Assembly: GCA_000328365.1 (NCBI GenBank)
Contig: KB309537.1
Coordinates: forward strand, 544,125 to 608,124
Source of the DNA: Capitella teleta
Taxonomy: Eukaryota; Annelida; Polychaeta; Capitellidae
DNA: 64,000 nucleotides
Direction: 5' to 3'
A model generated the notes under the pieces. That model saw nothing but the letters and a program-made list of their open reading frames with translations, searched no databases and was not told where the DNA came from. Positions 11,962-25,520 of this stretch are shown piece after piece (the first letter of the stretch is position 1; each line of letters begins with the position of its first letter). The position numbers were made by a program, and so were the translations under genes.

Positions 11962-13426
11962 CCTGGTCTCAAGTCATGCTGTTGCTTGCACTCGCTCTCG
12001 CGGCCTGATCACTTCTGAAGGCACTTGGCGCCTGTGGTCGGCTATAAGGGGAGCTTTGGTGAATGCAACGGCGTGTCTGGTTGGCTATTGGCTGTGCTGC
12101 ATCTCTTCACTAAGTAGCATGCAACAGAGTCCTAAAGCGGTAGAGATCTTCTGTTGCATTTGCATGCGCGCATAACGGTGTCAGCTGCAAGAGACATTTT
12201 CGTTCTGCGAGCACTTTTCATACTTGAGACCAATGTAATTGTTTGTTTGTTTGTTTGGGTGCCTTGCAAATCAAACGAAGGAGGCGGACATAGATGCAGG
12301 TTAAGGTAACACTTTTGGCGGTTGTGAAACATGCAAAATAAATGGGTACTTATTGCATTTTTTTTTATTACGCTTTAATTTCCATCTGATGTTTCTGTGG
12401 ATACTGTGTCCATCCCTTCTATCATCTATGCCATATTTATTCGTAAATACTTTGTGATATGTGTTTTTTTCCTTTGCGATTTGAGTCAAGGTTAGACTCT
12501 TTTCATTTACTTTCCAGGTACCAGTTAAATCTACACGCAGTGGCCTCTGCGTTCTTGAGAGTCCGAGAAAAGAAAGAAACCGAGGGCTTGTTCAATTCCT
12601 CTGAAAGGGAATGTTTACTTGGATTTCAAGGTCAAATCTTGAGTAGAAAAAGGTCGCAGAGGGATTTGAACGAAGCACATGTGTATGGCTAACTCATGAA
12701 TACATGCTTCATCTTGGATGCGTAAATCAGAGGACATTGATCTCTGATATAAGGTAGCAACTACTAGGTACTAGTACTTAATGTGAATTGTCCATGTGAA
12801 TATCACAGCAATAATTAACTGACGACCGTGGGGCGCCACTCGCTAACCTCGTGGAATTTTCAAGTCAATGTCTCGAATTTCCAATCAGGATTAAATAATA
12901 ATAATTCAAAAGTATTGTTATTGGAATAATTAAAATAAAACTCACACAGAGATTCTTTAATCTTTAGCATAAATAGACAAATTTGACTGATCATTCAGAA
13001 CTTCGATCAGAGAAGTCGTTTTGACAGGATCAAATAAGTTAGAGAATTATAACCTGTTTAGTCGTATGAATTGAACCCCAAAATCTATACATTCACACAA
13101 GGGCCCAGCACTGTCCACTCAACTCTCGGTGATGTTTCTTATTATTTATTTCCTAGCTCGCCGCTGGATGCATGCATGTTTTGAACCCTCTTCATCATTG
13201 ACTCGAAACATTGCTGCATGATCTATCAAAACGCAAATCACAAATTCTCAATCAAGGATCCAAATATTCTAAATCACTATAACTTTATTGATTCATCCTA
13301 GTGGCGGTGAATCGACAGCAACAGTGATTATTTGTTTGATACATTAAATGTGCACCCCACCATTTTCCCCACGTTTACTAATAACACTGATAAACAATCC
13401 CAATCACCCAGTACCTTTCCGTGCCA

Positions 13427-13484
13427 CACGTGGCTGCCACGTGTTTATTAAACGCCACAATATTTTGCACGTGTTGTTCACGTG
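13427..13484. promoter_or_regulatory. Four CACGTG E-boxes in two evenly spaced pairs
   Basis: CACGTG occurs at 13427, 13438, 13468 and 13479. The two members of each pair start 11 bp apart and the pairs are 30 bp apart, close to whole turns of the helix. This hexamer is bound by bHLH factors such as USF, MYC/MAX and CLOCK/BMAL types. No gene is identified within several kb, so this would be a distal element if real. Confidence 0.45.
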
Positions 13485-14713
13485 GTGTATTAGAATTTCT
13501 CGGCTGAATGTTAGAATCTACTGCATTTTCCCAGGACTGGCAAGTCTAAATTCTACATCCACAAAACATTTCTATGCAGCCGCATGAATCGCAAATAATT
13601 CTGATTGGAAAAAAAGAATTCACAACATGATCGAGACACTGATTATTGCACAATCTATTTATCTCTGTGTCCTTCTGTGCTTCTGTGCATAATTTATACA
13701 TGGATTAATAATGCGAAGACAATGTTTACGATTGTTCAAACTGAAACAATTCTAAAGATTTCTAGCAATTATTCTAATTGTTAATGCTTTCTAAAATTGT
13801 AATTGTTAAGTTACTAATTGTTAATCGTAACACGAACGAAAAATCAATAAATCATTTAAAGCAGTGATTATGATAGATACTTGTATATACTTGTTGTATC
13901 AGTCAGAAAAACAACAGACAATCTGTCCACGAAATTGAACTACCAAAACTTTGCATTATTCAGAATAGTATAATGACGAATTCAAATGATTAAAATTAAA
14001 ATTTGAGACATAAATAAACACATTCCAGAGTCGAAATATCATCTGCAAGCACGGCGAGGATATTCCAGGCCGAAATTATGGAATCAATTTGAAAGAAAAT
14101 CCCTTAACACCACAAATCACCATGACAACCAAATATCGCACTGAAGGCAAAGATAGATCTCACAATCAGTGCCATGTGACCTCATCAGAAGATCAATGGG
14201 CAAGAAATAGATCTCCATCTCCCTGTAGCTTACAAAGTTCAAGAAATTCCTCTCAGGGTATAGGCCGAGATCTCTTATCTCGACGCGAGACCTGAGAACG
14301 GCAACAGCAGAGTCCTCGTCTCAGAGGATAAAAGAAGATGAGAAGTAATTTCAATAGATGGAATCCCATTTCAATGGTCAAGGATATAGGTCACAAGGCA
14401 ATGACCATCCCTCGCTCCGTGCATCAACTGCCTTTTAATGTCGTTCATTTAGTCGCAGTCTTAATTCTTCTCGACTCTTCATCTCATTTCCCGGCAACCT
14501 CCTCGTCTGTCAATGTCATTTTTTGTTGCCAGTGACGCGTCCTTTCTGCACATTTCATATCACCCTTATTCCCCGTAGAGCAGCCTAGCTCTTCTCTCTT
14601 TGCTCTTCGCTCTTCCCTACCTTCTCCTTTCGATCCTTTTCCCTGAGGGTCTTCTGTTGTATGACGTGGAAATGGAAATGAGTAGCATGGTAATGGTATA
14701 TCCTGCATTTACC

Positions 14714-14923
<210 letters not shown>

Positions 14924-15280
14924 TGCCCTTTTGTATGCAGCCCTCAATTCCACTTGTCCATAGGGTTATCTTTCAATGGTCTCCACAGTCTCTGGACACA
15001 GCCAACCAACTTCGCACGTGATGTCCAATTCTAATGCAGTTGGCCACAATCTCTCGAGGTCGTTTCCTGGAAAACCTGTTTTTCTTTTGCAGTAGTCAAG
15101 ACAGAGTTCTCCTTGTTGGGTTCCTCCCTGGCTCTCTCTGTACTTTCACGATGTACATTAGGAAATGTCTGGCTAGACAGTGCATGTACTTGATGAATAG
15201 AATCCATGGACGCCATGCATTTGCACACACTTACAAATGTCACAATGGTCATAAATTCATGCTTGGTAACTATATCAGAA

Positions 15281-15370
15281 GCCGAGTAGTTTCAGTCGGT
15301 TTCATCGCTTGACTGCGATTCAATGTCGCATGCGGAGATTGAGGACCAGGGTTTGAGACCCTCTGTGCAT
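15281..15370 (+). mobile_element. tRNA-derived SINE head (degenerate)
   Basis: The segment reads like a drifted tRNA: GTAGTTTCAGTCGGTT resembles a D-arm/A box, CTTGACTGCGATTCA an anticodon region, and GGTTTGAGACC (15350-15360) is a B box with one change from GGTTCGANNCC. The acceptor arms do not pair well, which favours a SINE or tRNA relic over a working tRNA. Body and tail limits are not clear. Confidence 0.4.
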
Positions 15371-18300
15371 GACTCAGCAGTAGAACTGCAAAACAATGCC
15401 CGGCGCTGCGTATTGTTGTCTATATGCTAGTTTGCCGGACAATGGTCCCATGGGATTCATTGATAAGAGTAGCCGAAGGGGAACACCCGGTCCCACACTT
15501 CTCATCTTGCGCCCACATCAGCGAGCTGCTCGGAGCTGCGAAAGTCAACAACCACCGCGCTCATAAGCGTATTAGTATAAAAGTATTACAAGTGATTTAT
15601 TTTTATTGCATACTTGTCATGTGATATCTTGCATTGCCGACTTATTGTGCAATTATTGCACAAGTGAGACTTGCCTTGTGGGCAATTAATTGGCGAGTTC
15701 TTGGGTTACTCATACTCCTTCTATACAGCTGTGATTTCACAAGTGCGATCTCACTCTCAAGCCAACCATAGGCCTCCGTAGTGTTATTGTGGTTGGTTAT
15801 TATAAAGGCCGCGTCATACCCTCGTCAGTACATCACAGAGCAAAAGTTTTATGACGCCTGACACATGAGGCATGGTGAGGCTCCGCCCACCTTGTTCGGG
15901 TAATACGGCGCCAGAACATCGATAAATCCCAAGGGTTGTTTATCCTGCATGTGCATCACTAAAATAAACAGTAGTACATCGCGCACGGCTTTGTTTCACA
16001 GTTGGGCAGCAACATTTTCGCAATACATGCGCTAGGACATCAGTACACAGGTACAAAAGTATCTTCAAGGGCAATTTTAGCTCAAGGACAAGTTCAAAAA
16101 TCCTGCTGTTAAATTAACTTGTTGAATTGATCGATAGGTTTTGTTGAGGTTTGAGACTATATGGATGACACCGACCACGCTCTTGAAACATTCATATGAG
16201 TGGCTCAGAGAGCCGAATAGATCACTAAATATCCAATACGGGGACAACCAAAGTATCTATATTATTTCATAATTTATTAGATACATATATACCTCAATGT
16301 TGACGAGGGAAAAATGACAAGCAAAGGGTTTCTTCTTCCGACCATACTAGCCCTTACGGACCGGAAGTTGAGAAAAGACTGACACAGCGGAAGTCCTTGA
16401 CAAAAAGGCCAAGGTCACACGGGAAATGTCGGCCATTCATATGCTCCCCGGTGGAACACAAAAAGAATTCCCGTGTTTTCTTTCTTCTTGTACACAGCGG
16501 ACGAAAGATGATGCTTCAACAGGCAGCCGGTCCTCGTTGCAATTATGCGCTCCTCTGCATATCCAGGGATAAACACACGAAGGGAATACTGTATTCCTGT
16601 TTATCAGGGAGTCGAGGTTCTATATACTATTCATAACTCTCATTATGCATCATAATCCCGAAGCTTGTATGCATACGAAAGATATGCGTAAATGCTGGTT
16701 AATATCCACAAGCACAGGGTGATGAGTGCCCCTCGAGGTGCGAATGCGTCTTCTTTCGGCTTCACCATTCAGACATCATTTTGGAGGCCGGACATCGGCC
16801 GAGTGGACATCACACAATTAGTCTGAGTGGTCGACACGACTATCCGGAAGAGGAAGCGCCTGGAGGTCATACGCAGAGGTCAATATTGATGCCCGGATGT
16901 TACTTGGGTCATCTTGGAGTCTACCCCTAGCCAAATTACCCTCGCTGCTCAATTTGGCCCCCATCCTTCCTCAATCAGTCCGTGTTATTTGCTTGAAAGT
17001 TTGTTATATACACTTGGTGCTAACTGACCCCTGGGTCATTTAACTCACACTTATAAGTCCGTGAAGGATATCTGTAGTACATAATGTGATACTGATTGTT
17101 CACCCAAGCAATCGCATGCTTTTTTTGGATGTTGACATCACGGCGTTGGTAACTGGTATATGGCAGAATAATTACTGCATATGTTTTGCAAGTGCTGTGC
17201 TGAATGACGTCGTCCTATGGGCCTACCAGCAATCATACACCTGATGCAGGATCGATAGGTTTGGACCATCTCAACACCTGAGATCTATCTACGAGCACCA
17301 TGTGAACACGGACTTTGCTGATTAGGTGATTGGCTATGAGCATTTGTAGATCAAATATCTTTGCATATCCCTGTATTGCATTGGTTCTCATGTTAATGTT
17401 AATTTGCGAGTAATAGCAATTTGCTGGCCATGTGCAGTAAATGTCAATAACACGATTGAATAATCTATGATTGGTTGCAGTTACTGCTTTCACGTCTGTT
17501 GGCATTGGAGCCAACATCATGGAAGCACTCAGCGACTAACCAAAAAATATAAACAATTATCAGTTACCTCACTAAACTTACATTCAATATTAAAGTGACA
17601 AAATTCGCCAAATTGCAATTGTATATGATTCAATGGCTCAGCCCATGGCCGCAATTCAAATCTTACCATCCTCATTCAAAATATCGATTCTAACAAATAA
17701 TGATTGACGAACACAATAACACGTCTCTTCATAGATGGATGGACAACTCTGCCATACTCACACATATTAGGACACAAGTTTCCGAGAACGATGTGTGACT
17801 TCGATGTCGTCCGTGTCAAAAGAGAGGTAAATAACTCAGTGGCCATATGGTCAGTAACAGTAGCCTTTGGTCATTCCGCTTATTCGATCCCAGAGAGGAA
17901 ATGACGCTGTCACTTTAAGAGGGACTTTAGCCTGGAGAATCAATATTACTCACTTTACTTGAGGCGAAACTAAGTTTCCTAAGAACTAAACTGAAAAGGG
18001 AAGACGAGAGAGGGAAGAAGGATGGAGGAGTTATGTGGCATGAAACAGGGAGAGCGGCTTGATTACGTAATAAAAGCGCAGATGCTTTGTTATGGATGGC
18101 GTAGCTAGAGGATGGATGCACGATTCATTCGCAGTGTTTTCACGCCAAGTAACTCGCATCTGAATTTAAGCGGTGTGCAAATAAACAGTCACGTATGGCA
18201 GCACATGAATAAACACCCTGAAAGAGTATTCATGGACTTGTTCTGCAGTTCAATTGACCTGTAAGTCTGTCACAAAGAGAAGCTTGCCTGTAAGTCCAGC

Positions 18301-19154
18301 CCCTATGGTGTAAGCCTCAATCAGCAATGTCCTTGGCTCTCATCGGCCTCTGTCCTTGATCGGATCAAAAGATCAAAGCAGAAATATGACCACTTGAATG
18401 ATAATCTATGACCGAAAGCGGTACCTGAGGCGATATTTCAGCAATCAATAAATGTATCAATGCATGGAGCACACCCTATGCACACCAAAAGAACAAATCT
18501 GGTTTTATCATAATGGACATGTCCATTGCGACGAGCGGGACATGTAATTCTGAGGACGAGGCACCTCATTCTTGGTGAGTGACAGGGGTTAACATTCGGA
18601 GAATGCGTTCATCCAGGGTTGCATTGAAGCTACTTCCTCTGCTGAAGACTGGGAATTCAATGAATGCCTCGGAATGTTCAATTAAAGACTGGCCTGGGAT
18701 TTCAGGGGAATGTCAAGACACTGACATCTTTCTCGTGAAATGAATTCTAGATAGCATGCTATGCTATAGTTGGAGCTATATGCAGTGACCTAAGCGCACT
18801 GGTGAAATCGACTCTATAATTGTGCAATTGGCTCTGTCGTTCAATCTCCCTTAGCGCGGATCAATCACGTGAGTCTATCTACTATAAATGACGACTTTGT
18901 TTAGTCACTACAAAAGCGACGCAGAGAGTCAATTGCGCGCCGATCCATCTCAGAGACCTTTCTCTTTTTCTTCTTTATCTTCGGTTGTCGTGAGTCGAAG
19001 GAGCGTTTCTCATAGAGCAAAAACCACAAATAATTCATCATTCTACAGAAATAAGAACACCGTCCTTGGCGTCTTTTATAATGCGCGCCTTCAGGGTCAG
19101 ATGTATACTAGCTGTGTCGTATAACATGGAATGGAATGATACCGTGGTAATACC

Positions 19155-19206
19155 ATTGTCAACAACCAGTGTGTCTTCATATTGAGGCACACTGGTTGTA
19201 GACAAT
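19155..19206. repeat. Near-perfect inverted repeat (hairpin)
   Basis: Two 19-bp arms (19155-19173 and 19188-19206) with a single mismatch flank a 14-nt loop. Partial pairing may extend outwards on both sides. It could be a microRNA-like precursor, the core of a small foldback element, or a cruciform; sequence alone does not decide. Confidence 0.55.
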
Positions 19207-21868
19207 GAAATATGGTTACAAGTGTAGCCAGATACCCAACCAAACAAGAAAATGGTAGGAGTATAGTTCCCTATTCTCAGAAGGTAAGTACTCAAGAAGG
19301 TAGATGTTAAATAGCCGGAAATCTGCTCTTATTTGATTACAGACTTCCATACAGGTAATCAAATCAGTCTTGATGCCTGAATATTGTATAATATCACCGT
19401 ATTCTATCTAGACTCCAGAGCACTATATACTTAATATGACTCGATAAACCGAAAGCCCATTCTCGGGTACAACGTTTTTTTGGGGGGCACAAATGGCTGA
19501 AACCGTAATGTAGATGCATGCTTTGCCAATCTGAAGCTAGCTTCCATGCGTGCTGTGCTATCACTATCATTAGGTTGCCTGACTGACTTTCATGGAAGTC
19601 AGCGATCTCATGCGACGCAAATCTAGTGCCAAGACCAAGATTCCCTCCACATCGATGTCAGGGGAACAAAACTTCCCGGCGATGAAACGGTTATGTCACA
19701 CTCTGCGATAGCTGAACATGATCGCAGGTTTACTTCTCACACGCCCGTGAGGAGATGAAGAGGAGGAAGAGGTGGAGGAGGAAGAGACAATAAGGATAAT
19801 TACTCCATAACGTTGCATCTCTGGTGTCCACACATCTGCCAACGTTAATTAATTCTGAATAACCCTTACAACTAATGGAAAAACCAAGTGAATTTGGCTT
19901 CCGCGATCTAAATTTGATTTACGGTCAATTCAGCAATTCCCTTGTTCATTCCCAATCAAATTGCACCAACATTGAGGCCAACAGACATTTTCACCTTTGC
20001 TTTCAATTCGACTCCAAACTCCCGATTCGTGGAAATCATATACCAGAGGGAACTTTCCGGGAAGCACTCTGTAATTATACGAATCCATACACCTGCACGA
20101 AAAATACTTGCATTTTTATGCGTGGGATTATTATTATTATTTTTTTTTTTTTTTTTTTTGATTTTATTTACAGCTGATAACACCGCAATTAATTCTCTCC
20201 ATCCTACTCCCTCTCTACCGTTGCTGCAATATGCTGTTTATTACATGTATTATTCCTCATCTTTTCTCAGGACCACAAGTAATTAATTTTCAGCGCACCC
20301 CCTCCCACTTCCCTCCCCATCTCTGTCCATTTCCTTCGCGCATGCGCCTTGAATGGCTCCTTGGCCATAACCACAGATCATGTGCTTTGAGTCTTGTCTT
20401 GCGGAGAGACTAACATGGAATGTATGAATCCTTTGTTAACGGTAATGAATGGCATCCTGTCGAAGGAATCCTTATGGCGGTGCGTGCTCGGAATACTAGC
20501 ATATTTCTCTTAGCCAAATACCGGACAACGTCTTGGCTATCCCACCCCGAGTCTCAAATAACTTGTATACTGATCTATTCCTCCAAATTTAGTGTATTAT
20601 GGGCGATTACGTAGCTCAGTATACCGACACAAAGGCAGTATCTACACAATAAAAATGACAATCCGAATCACCGACCGAATCGCCTTTTTACTGAGACATA
20701 TTTGCTCGAATCTCTGGCCGTATATCGGAGTCCCCTTCTCAGCCTTAGTGGGTATTGTATCGGCTTTGAGCACATAACATGGAGCCAATAGGACATTTGG
20801 ACATCGCATGGGGCAGCTGCTAGTCTCGCTTTTATTGCTCAACGCAAGATTTGCTTCTGATTCTGGTGTAGAGATGCACCTCCGTTTCATGCCGAATCAA
20901 TAGCATTCAATACTGAACAGATCTCTCGGATGTCGGTGATTTGTTCTGATTTGTTCATCAGTGGAGAAAGCGATCTCGAATCAGCAAAACAAGCCTCTTA
21001 TCCAGGGTAGAGTGTGCCGAAAGTGGTTCTATTGGATTCTTATATTGGCAATATCATATAGATATGGAGAGGAACATCATTCATGCATAAAATACGAGAT
21101 TTATCCCGTATAAAATCTTTATCCCGAAGCAATGAGTTTGGTTCCAGTGTACTAAAAACGCTAAAATCGTGATCAAATTGATAATCTCTTAACAATACCT
21201 GGTGTAGTTGTTTCTCGGAATTTTATATCGGATGAGTTCGCGGATGTCCACAATGGCTCTATGGGATATAATGATATCGAATGGTCATATTTTTACGCGA
21301 AGATATAGGCAATTGTTATAATTATTAGGTGTATGTTAAGAAGCTAATCTCCATATCTATGGGCTAAATGTATTTCCTGTGTCGATCTTTTGCCTTCGAT
21401 TACACAGATGAATGGCGACCCAGACAGGATATATTCTCATCATATTCGGACGGATGAGGATCTCACCTGGCGATCAAGGTATAATTAGAAAGTGCAGACA
21501 TGGGCAGCAGACACTGTCCATGTCCCATGTATTCACGTTGAATTTCCTCAACAATGCTGACTGATGAAAAATCACAAGCATACACATGCTTTGTCATATG
21601 GATAATTTTTATTGCTTGGTAATTAAATGCGACTATAGTTTTGCTATGCCAAAAATCAAGATATAGCAAGACAGAGAGAGAGAAACAAAAACAACAATAT
21701 TATACAGTCTAGAATTTATAACATTATGAGCACTTTGAAAGGCATAGAAAGGTCCCCAATAATAACAATATATCACAGAAGAGGCACAAATCTCATCATA
21801 AGCACCACAGAAGAAGAAAAAGAAAAAATAACACGTGCTTCCTACTTATGATAATAATCTCAAGAACA

Positions 21869-24301
21869 TTATTGGCCGGAATCTTTCATCTTTTTTGGTG
21901 ACTTGGGTGAAATTGACGGTGATCTGGACGACCCTGGAGTCTTGCTCTTCCTGCCCTTTCTCTTCCCTTTTGGACTTGGGCTGCTGGTTTCCGGTGAGGT
22001 TTCTCCCCGGTCACGTGGTTCTCTTGTTTTGTAAGAAGATTGCTCACTGCTCTCGACGTTACATTTCTGCCTTAAGGTTTCCCAGGCTTTAGGGAAGGTC
22101 ATGATCTTGTTATTGGACACATCAAGGTGTTTCAAACTGTTTAGTTTGCAGATTGCTTCAGGGAGGACTTCGATGATGTTGTCGGATAAGTCCATTCGCT
22201 CGATATTTTTCATCTTGGCTATGTCTTTGGAAGCGGGCAGATCTGTGATGTCATTCGCAGAAGCGTTGATCACTCGAAGACGGTACAGGTAAGGGAAATC
22301 AATAGGTAAGGAATCGATGTGATTTCTGGAGACATCCAACACCAGCAGACTCCCCATGACATCAATCCGGTCATTCGGGAATTTCAGGAGAGCGTTCCCG
22401 GAGAGATTTAATGTTGTCATCTCACGGAGTTCTCCGAAGTCGTCGGGAAGAGTCTGCAGTTGGTTTTCGGATAAATCTATGAACTCAAGTTCAGAGAGTT
22501 GTGTCATTTCTTTTGTGAATTCTGTGATCTGGTTGTTGGAAGCATCTAGGTACTTGAGCTTCTTCAAAGTAGAAATATCATCAGGGAAAGCCTGGAGAGT
22601 GTTATTTTTTATAATGAGTCTTGCCAAGTTCTTGAGCTTAAAGAACTTGTCTGAGAGCTTCTTGAGAAGGTTGTTGGATAAATCAAGATTCTGGAGCATC
22701 TTCAGGTTGCCAATCGCCGCGGGAAACTCTTCCAGTTGAAGGAAGCTCAGGTTGATTGAGGTCATGCACCTGGCGTGGGTATCATCCCCTACCCGGATGA
22801 GCAAGGAGCCTCTGGGATCGTCAACGGGGAGATGGATAGGGTTGCCGGAGCAGTCGAAATCCCTGACTGTCTTGGGAACATTCAAGCCGGTCAATTGGTT
22901 CCCGGCAACGTGTAGGGTTTTTAACGTGTACAGAAAATCCAGTGACCGAGGGAACGCAGATAGCTGGTTCTGTGAAAGCAAGAGAGTTTCCATGTTTCTC
23001 AGTTTTCTCATGTCCGCTGGTAGAGCCTCCAGTCCGTTATTGGTTGCGTCGATGTAGATTATGATTTGATCGTCGCCTAAGGTGTCTGGCAATGTTGTAA
23101 CAGAATTATTGGCCATTTTTATCATCTTCAAGGTTCTAATTCGACCGATTGAGTCTGGAATGGTCTTGATTGCGTTGTCCGATATGTCTAAATTGACCAG
23201 CGCTTTCATTTTATCAATGTCTGAAGGCAGGAGGTCGATTGCATTGCTCGACAAATCCAAATCTTCGCAATTCCTCAGCCCAGACAAAGCACTGACGTTC
23301 CTGAATTTGTTATGAGATAAGTTCAACTTCTTCAAGGTTTTCATGTCCTCAAACTTTGGCGGGAGCAAGTTAATTTCATTATGGGATAAATCCAGGGTTG
23401 TCAACTTCTTGAACATGCAAAACTCATCCGGCAAAGTTTCCAAAGAGTTATGGCTTATGTAGAGCTGGGTCATCGCGAATTGCAAGTTGCACAACTCCGG
23501 GTTGAGGAACTTCAATTTATTGTGTGATATGTCAAGGTGGGTCATATACTTGACTAGTCCAAGTTGAGGGGGCAGTTCAGTGAGTTCGTTATGCGAGACA
23601 TCCAAAGATGTCAAACAGAGAAGGTTTTCGATGCCATTGGGGAGCTGCTCAAGTTGGTTGTAGGACACATCCATGGAGTGTATGCAGGGGTTTTTGACGG
23701 AAACAGCCGGTAGATCTTTCAACTTGTTGTGGGAGACATTCAGGGTGAGCGGCAATTTGTATATGTTCTTCTTCAGCGATTTGATAATGTTGTTGGACAA
23801 ATCGATGCTGACAAGACTTGGAGCTGTGCCAAGTTTAGCTGGGACAGTTTTGAGTCTGTTGTTTGCCGCTTTGATCTCTGTCAGTCCGCTGGCTTTGTGG
23901 ATCGTGGCCGGTAAGCTACGAAGTGTGTTGCTTGAGATATCGAGATAATTCAGCGCCTTCAGCCGAGAGATGGAACCAGGGAGCTTAGAAATGGTGTTGT
24001 TTTTAAGATCAATGTTTTCCAGCTCTTTGAGGGCGGACACGGCGCCAGGCACTTTCTTCAAACGGTTATTGGGAGCTTCCAGGATTCTGGCGAAACCTTG
24101 AATTTCTTCGTTCTGGTAGATTTCTTTGGGTAGGTTCTTGACGCTGGTTGTTGACCAGTTCAACTGGACACCTCGCTGACCATCCTGCTGTGGAAGGATG
24201 TGGCGCCTGATATCGGCGGGAAGGGACTTTATCTTGCTGCCCGGTCCCGTGGGCGGGGGTGGCTTCTCGTCTTTCTTTCGCCCGCTTTTCCTCCCACTCA
24301 T
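21869..24301 (-). CDS. Leucine-rich-repeat protein, 810 aa, intronless
   Basis: One uninterrupted frame from ATG (24301) to stop (21869). The N-terminus is basic and Pro-rich (MSGRKSGRKKDEKPPPP). From about residue 70 to 735 there are about 29 leucine-rich repeats of 22-24 residues of the SHOC2/LAP/PIRL type, with motifs such as LDLSHNEINLLP and LDVSHNELTELP. One island near the middle (GNPIHLPVDDPRGSLLIRV) breaks the regular spacing. The tail is Ser/Lys/Pro-rich with KGKRKGRKSK and SPSISPKSPKKMK, resembling a nuclear localisation or phosphorylation region. No signal peptide or membrane segment is seen, so it is probably an intracellular scaffold. Specific function unknown. It is the only intronless gene among genes with many introns, which may reflect retroposition. 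Two TCATAACG motifs lie within 52 bp upstream of the ATG. Confidence 0.93.
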   Translation of the reverse strand: MSGRKSGRKKDEKPPPPTGPGSKIKSLPADIRRHILPQQDGQRGVQLNWSTTSVKNLPKEIYQNEEIQGFARILEAPNNRLKKVPGAVSALKELENIDLKNNTISKLPGSISRLKALNYLDISSNTLRSLPATIHKASGLTEIKAANNRLKTVPAKLGTAPSLVSIDLSNNIIKSLKKNIYKLPLTLNVSHNKLKDLPAVSVKNPCIHSMDVSYNQLEQLPNGIENLLCLTSLDVSHNELTELPPQLGLVKYMTHLDISHNKLKFLNPELCNLQFAMTQLYISHNSLETLPDEFCMFKKLTTLDLSHNEINLLPPKFEDMKTLKKLNLSHNKFRNVSALSGLRNCEDLDLSSNAIDLLPSDIDKMKALVNLDISDNAIKTIPDSIGRIRTLKMIKMANNSVTTLPDTLGDDQIIIYIDATNNGLEALPADMRKLRNMETLLLSQNQLSAFPRSLDFLYTLKTLHVAGNQLTGLNVPKTVRDFDCSGNPIHLPVDDPRGSLLIRVGDDTHARCMTSINLSFLQLEEFPAAIGNLKMLQNLDLSNNLLKKLSDKFFKLKNLARLIIKNNTLQAFPDDISTLKKLKYLDASNNQITEFTKEMTQLSELEFIDLSENQLQTLPDDFGELREMTTLNLSGNALLKFPNDRIDVMGSLLVLDVSRNHIDSLPIDFPYLYRLRVINASANDITDLPASKDIAKMKNIERMDLSDNIIEVLPEAICKLNSLKHLDVSNNKIMTFPKAWETLRQKCNVESSEQSSYKTREPRDRGETSPETSSPSPKGKRKGRKSKTPGSSRSPSISPKSPKKMKDSGQ

Positions 24302-24309
24302 ATCAAAGC

Positions 24310-24353
24310 CGTTATGATCTGCAAGGAAACAATAAGATCAGCGAACGTTATGA
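24310..24353. promoter_or_regulatory. Two CGTTATGA (TCATAACG) motifs at the LRR gene 5' end
   Basis: CGTTATGA at 24310-24317 and 24346-24353, directly upstream of the start codon of the minus-strand LRR gene. They are part of the window-wide family described in the findings. Confidence 0.35.
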
Positions 24354-25520
24354 ATCCCTGCAGACGCTCACAATGGCGCACAAATCGATATCATCGATTT
24401 GTTGTGTAATCGAAGTTCATTCAACAAAGGAATGTCATTAGCTACAACGGTCATGTTAAAGGGATCAGCTCAACATAAGATCATGGCTTAAATGCGGAAG
24501 GAGGTCATCAGGGGGTCATATTGGAAATTGATCAAACATATTCAGCAGACTCCAAAATCCACCGTATCCTTTCCGGTACGGGCGGCACAGCTGTGCATTA
24601 ACCACCAGTATTGCTTATAATTGTAAGCATATCTATGACCTGTATAAACATGTACTTCTTATCAATAAACAATTTTCCAATTTGGGAATTGCTTGTATAG
24701 ACGACGTAAGTGGACGTTCATCGTAAAGTCAGGCATTTAGGCCTTAAACACGGACGAAGCCAGCCTTTCGCAATACAGCATATACACAATTGAATATACT
24801 TACACAACTGTAGATGAAGGGAGATTGTGTAGGCCTAGGTATGGAACTATGAAATTAGGCTGCAGCAGTATTAGCCATGGCTAAGCTTGTGACTAGGGCC
24901 CTATTGAGTTTTTGGTTTTAATTATATGTACACCTTCCCTTATGGATATTTTTGAATTGTGAAGACGCCGATGATTCCATTGATCAATAGATACACCAAT
25001 GCAGGTACAACCATGTATATCTCACCCAAGGAAATATACATGATTACAATTGTATATCGGGTACAGGGTTACCGCAATGTTCTTTTATCCTAACATAATA
25101 ATGCACAATTGCATATAACACACAGGATAATGTTTCATTTACTAGATTGGCAACCGAACTAATTTCATGGTACACATATACATAGAGAACAATAATAGTT
25201 AAAGATAATATGATTCAAGCATGAAACTCACCGTTGCAATCTCCACCCAAACACTAACTGCATGTACATGTATGTCAAGTTTAATCTAACAATACAAACT
25301 AATGCCATAATGGCCACCTCAGTTCAATAATTACATCAATTACAATCAATTATAACCACAGGTGTATTACACACCTCCAACTGACCTCTCACCTTTTTAA
25401 TCTAATTTGACATCAACCAGATCCCGTAGATATCTCCGGTAACCAACAGGTTTTGGATTATAGACGACCCCGGTTCGCTGGCAGCTTCCTTAGCAACGCG
25501 ACAACAGAACGTCATGGGCC

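Noticed and set aside
15801-15830. TATAAA followed by an initiator-like TCAGTA
   Set aside because: No open frame or gene follows within several hundred bases.
18526-18560. GGACATGTCC plus a nearby GGACATG, p53-like half-sites
   Set aside because: The degenerate half-site consensus is expected about 15 times in the window, and the second half is a poor match.
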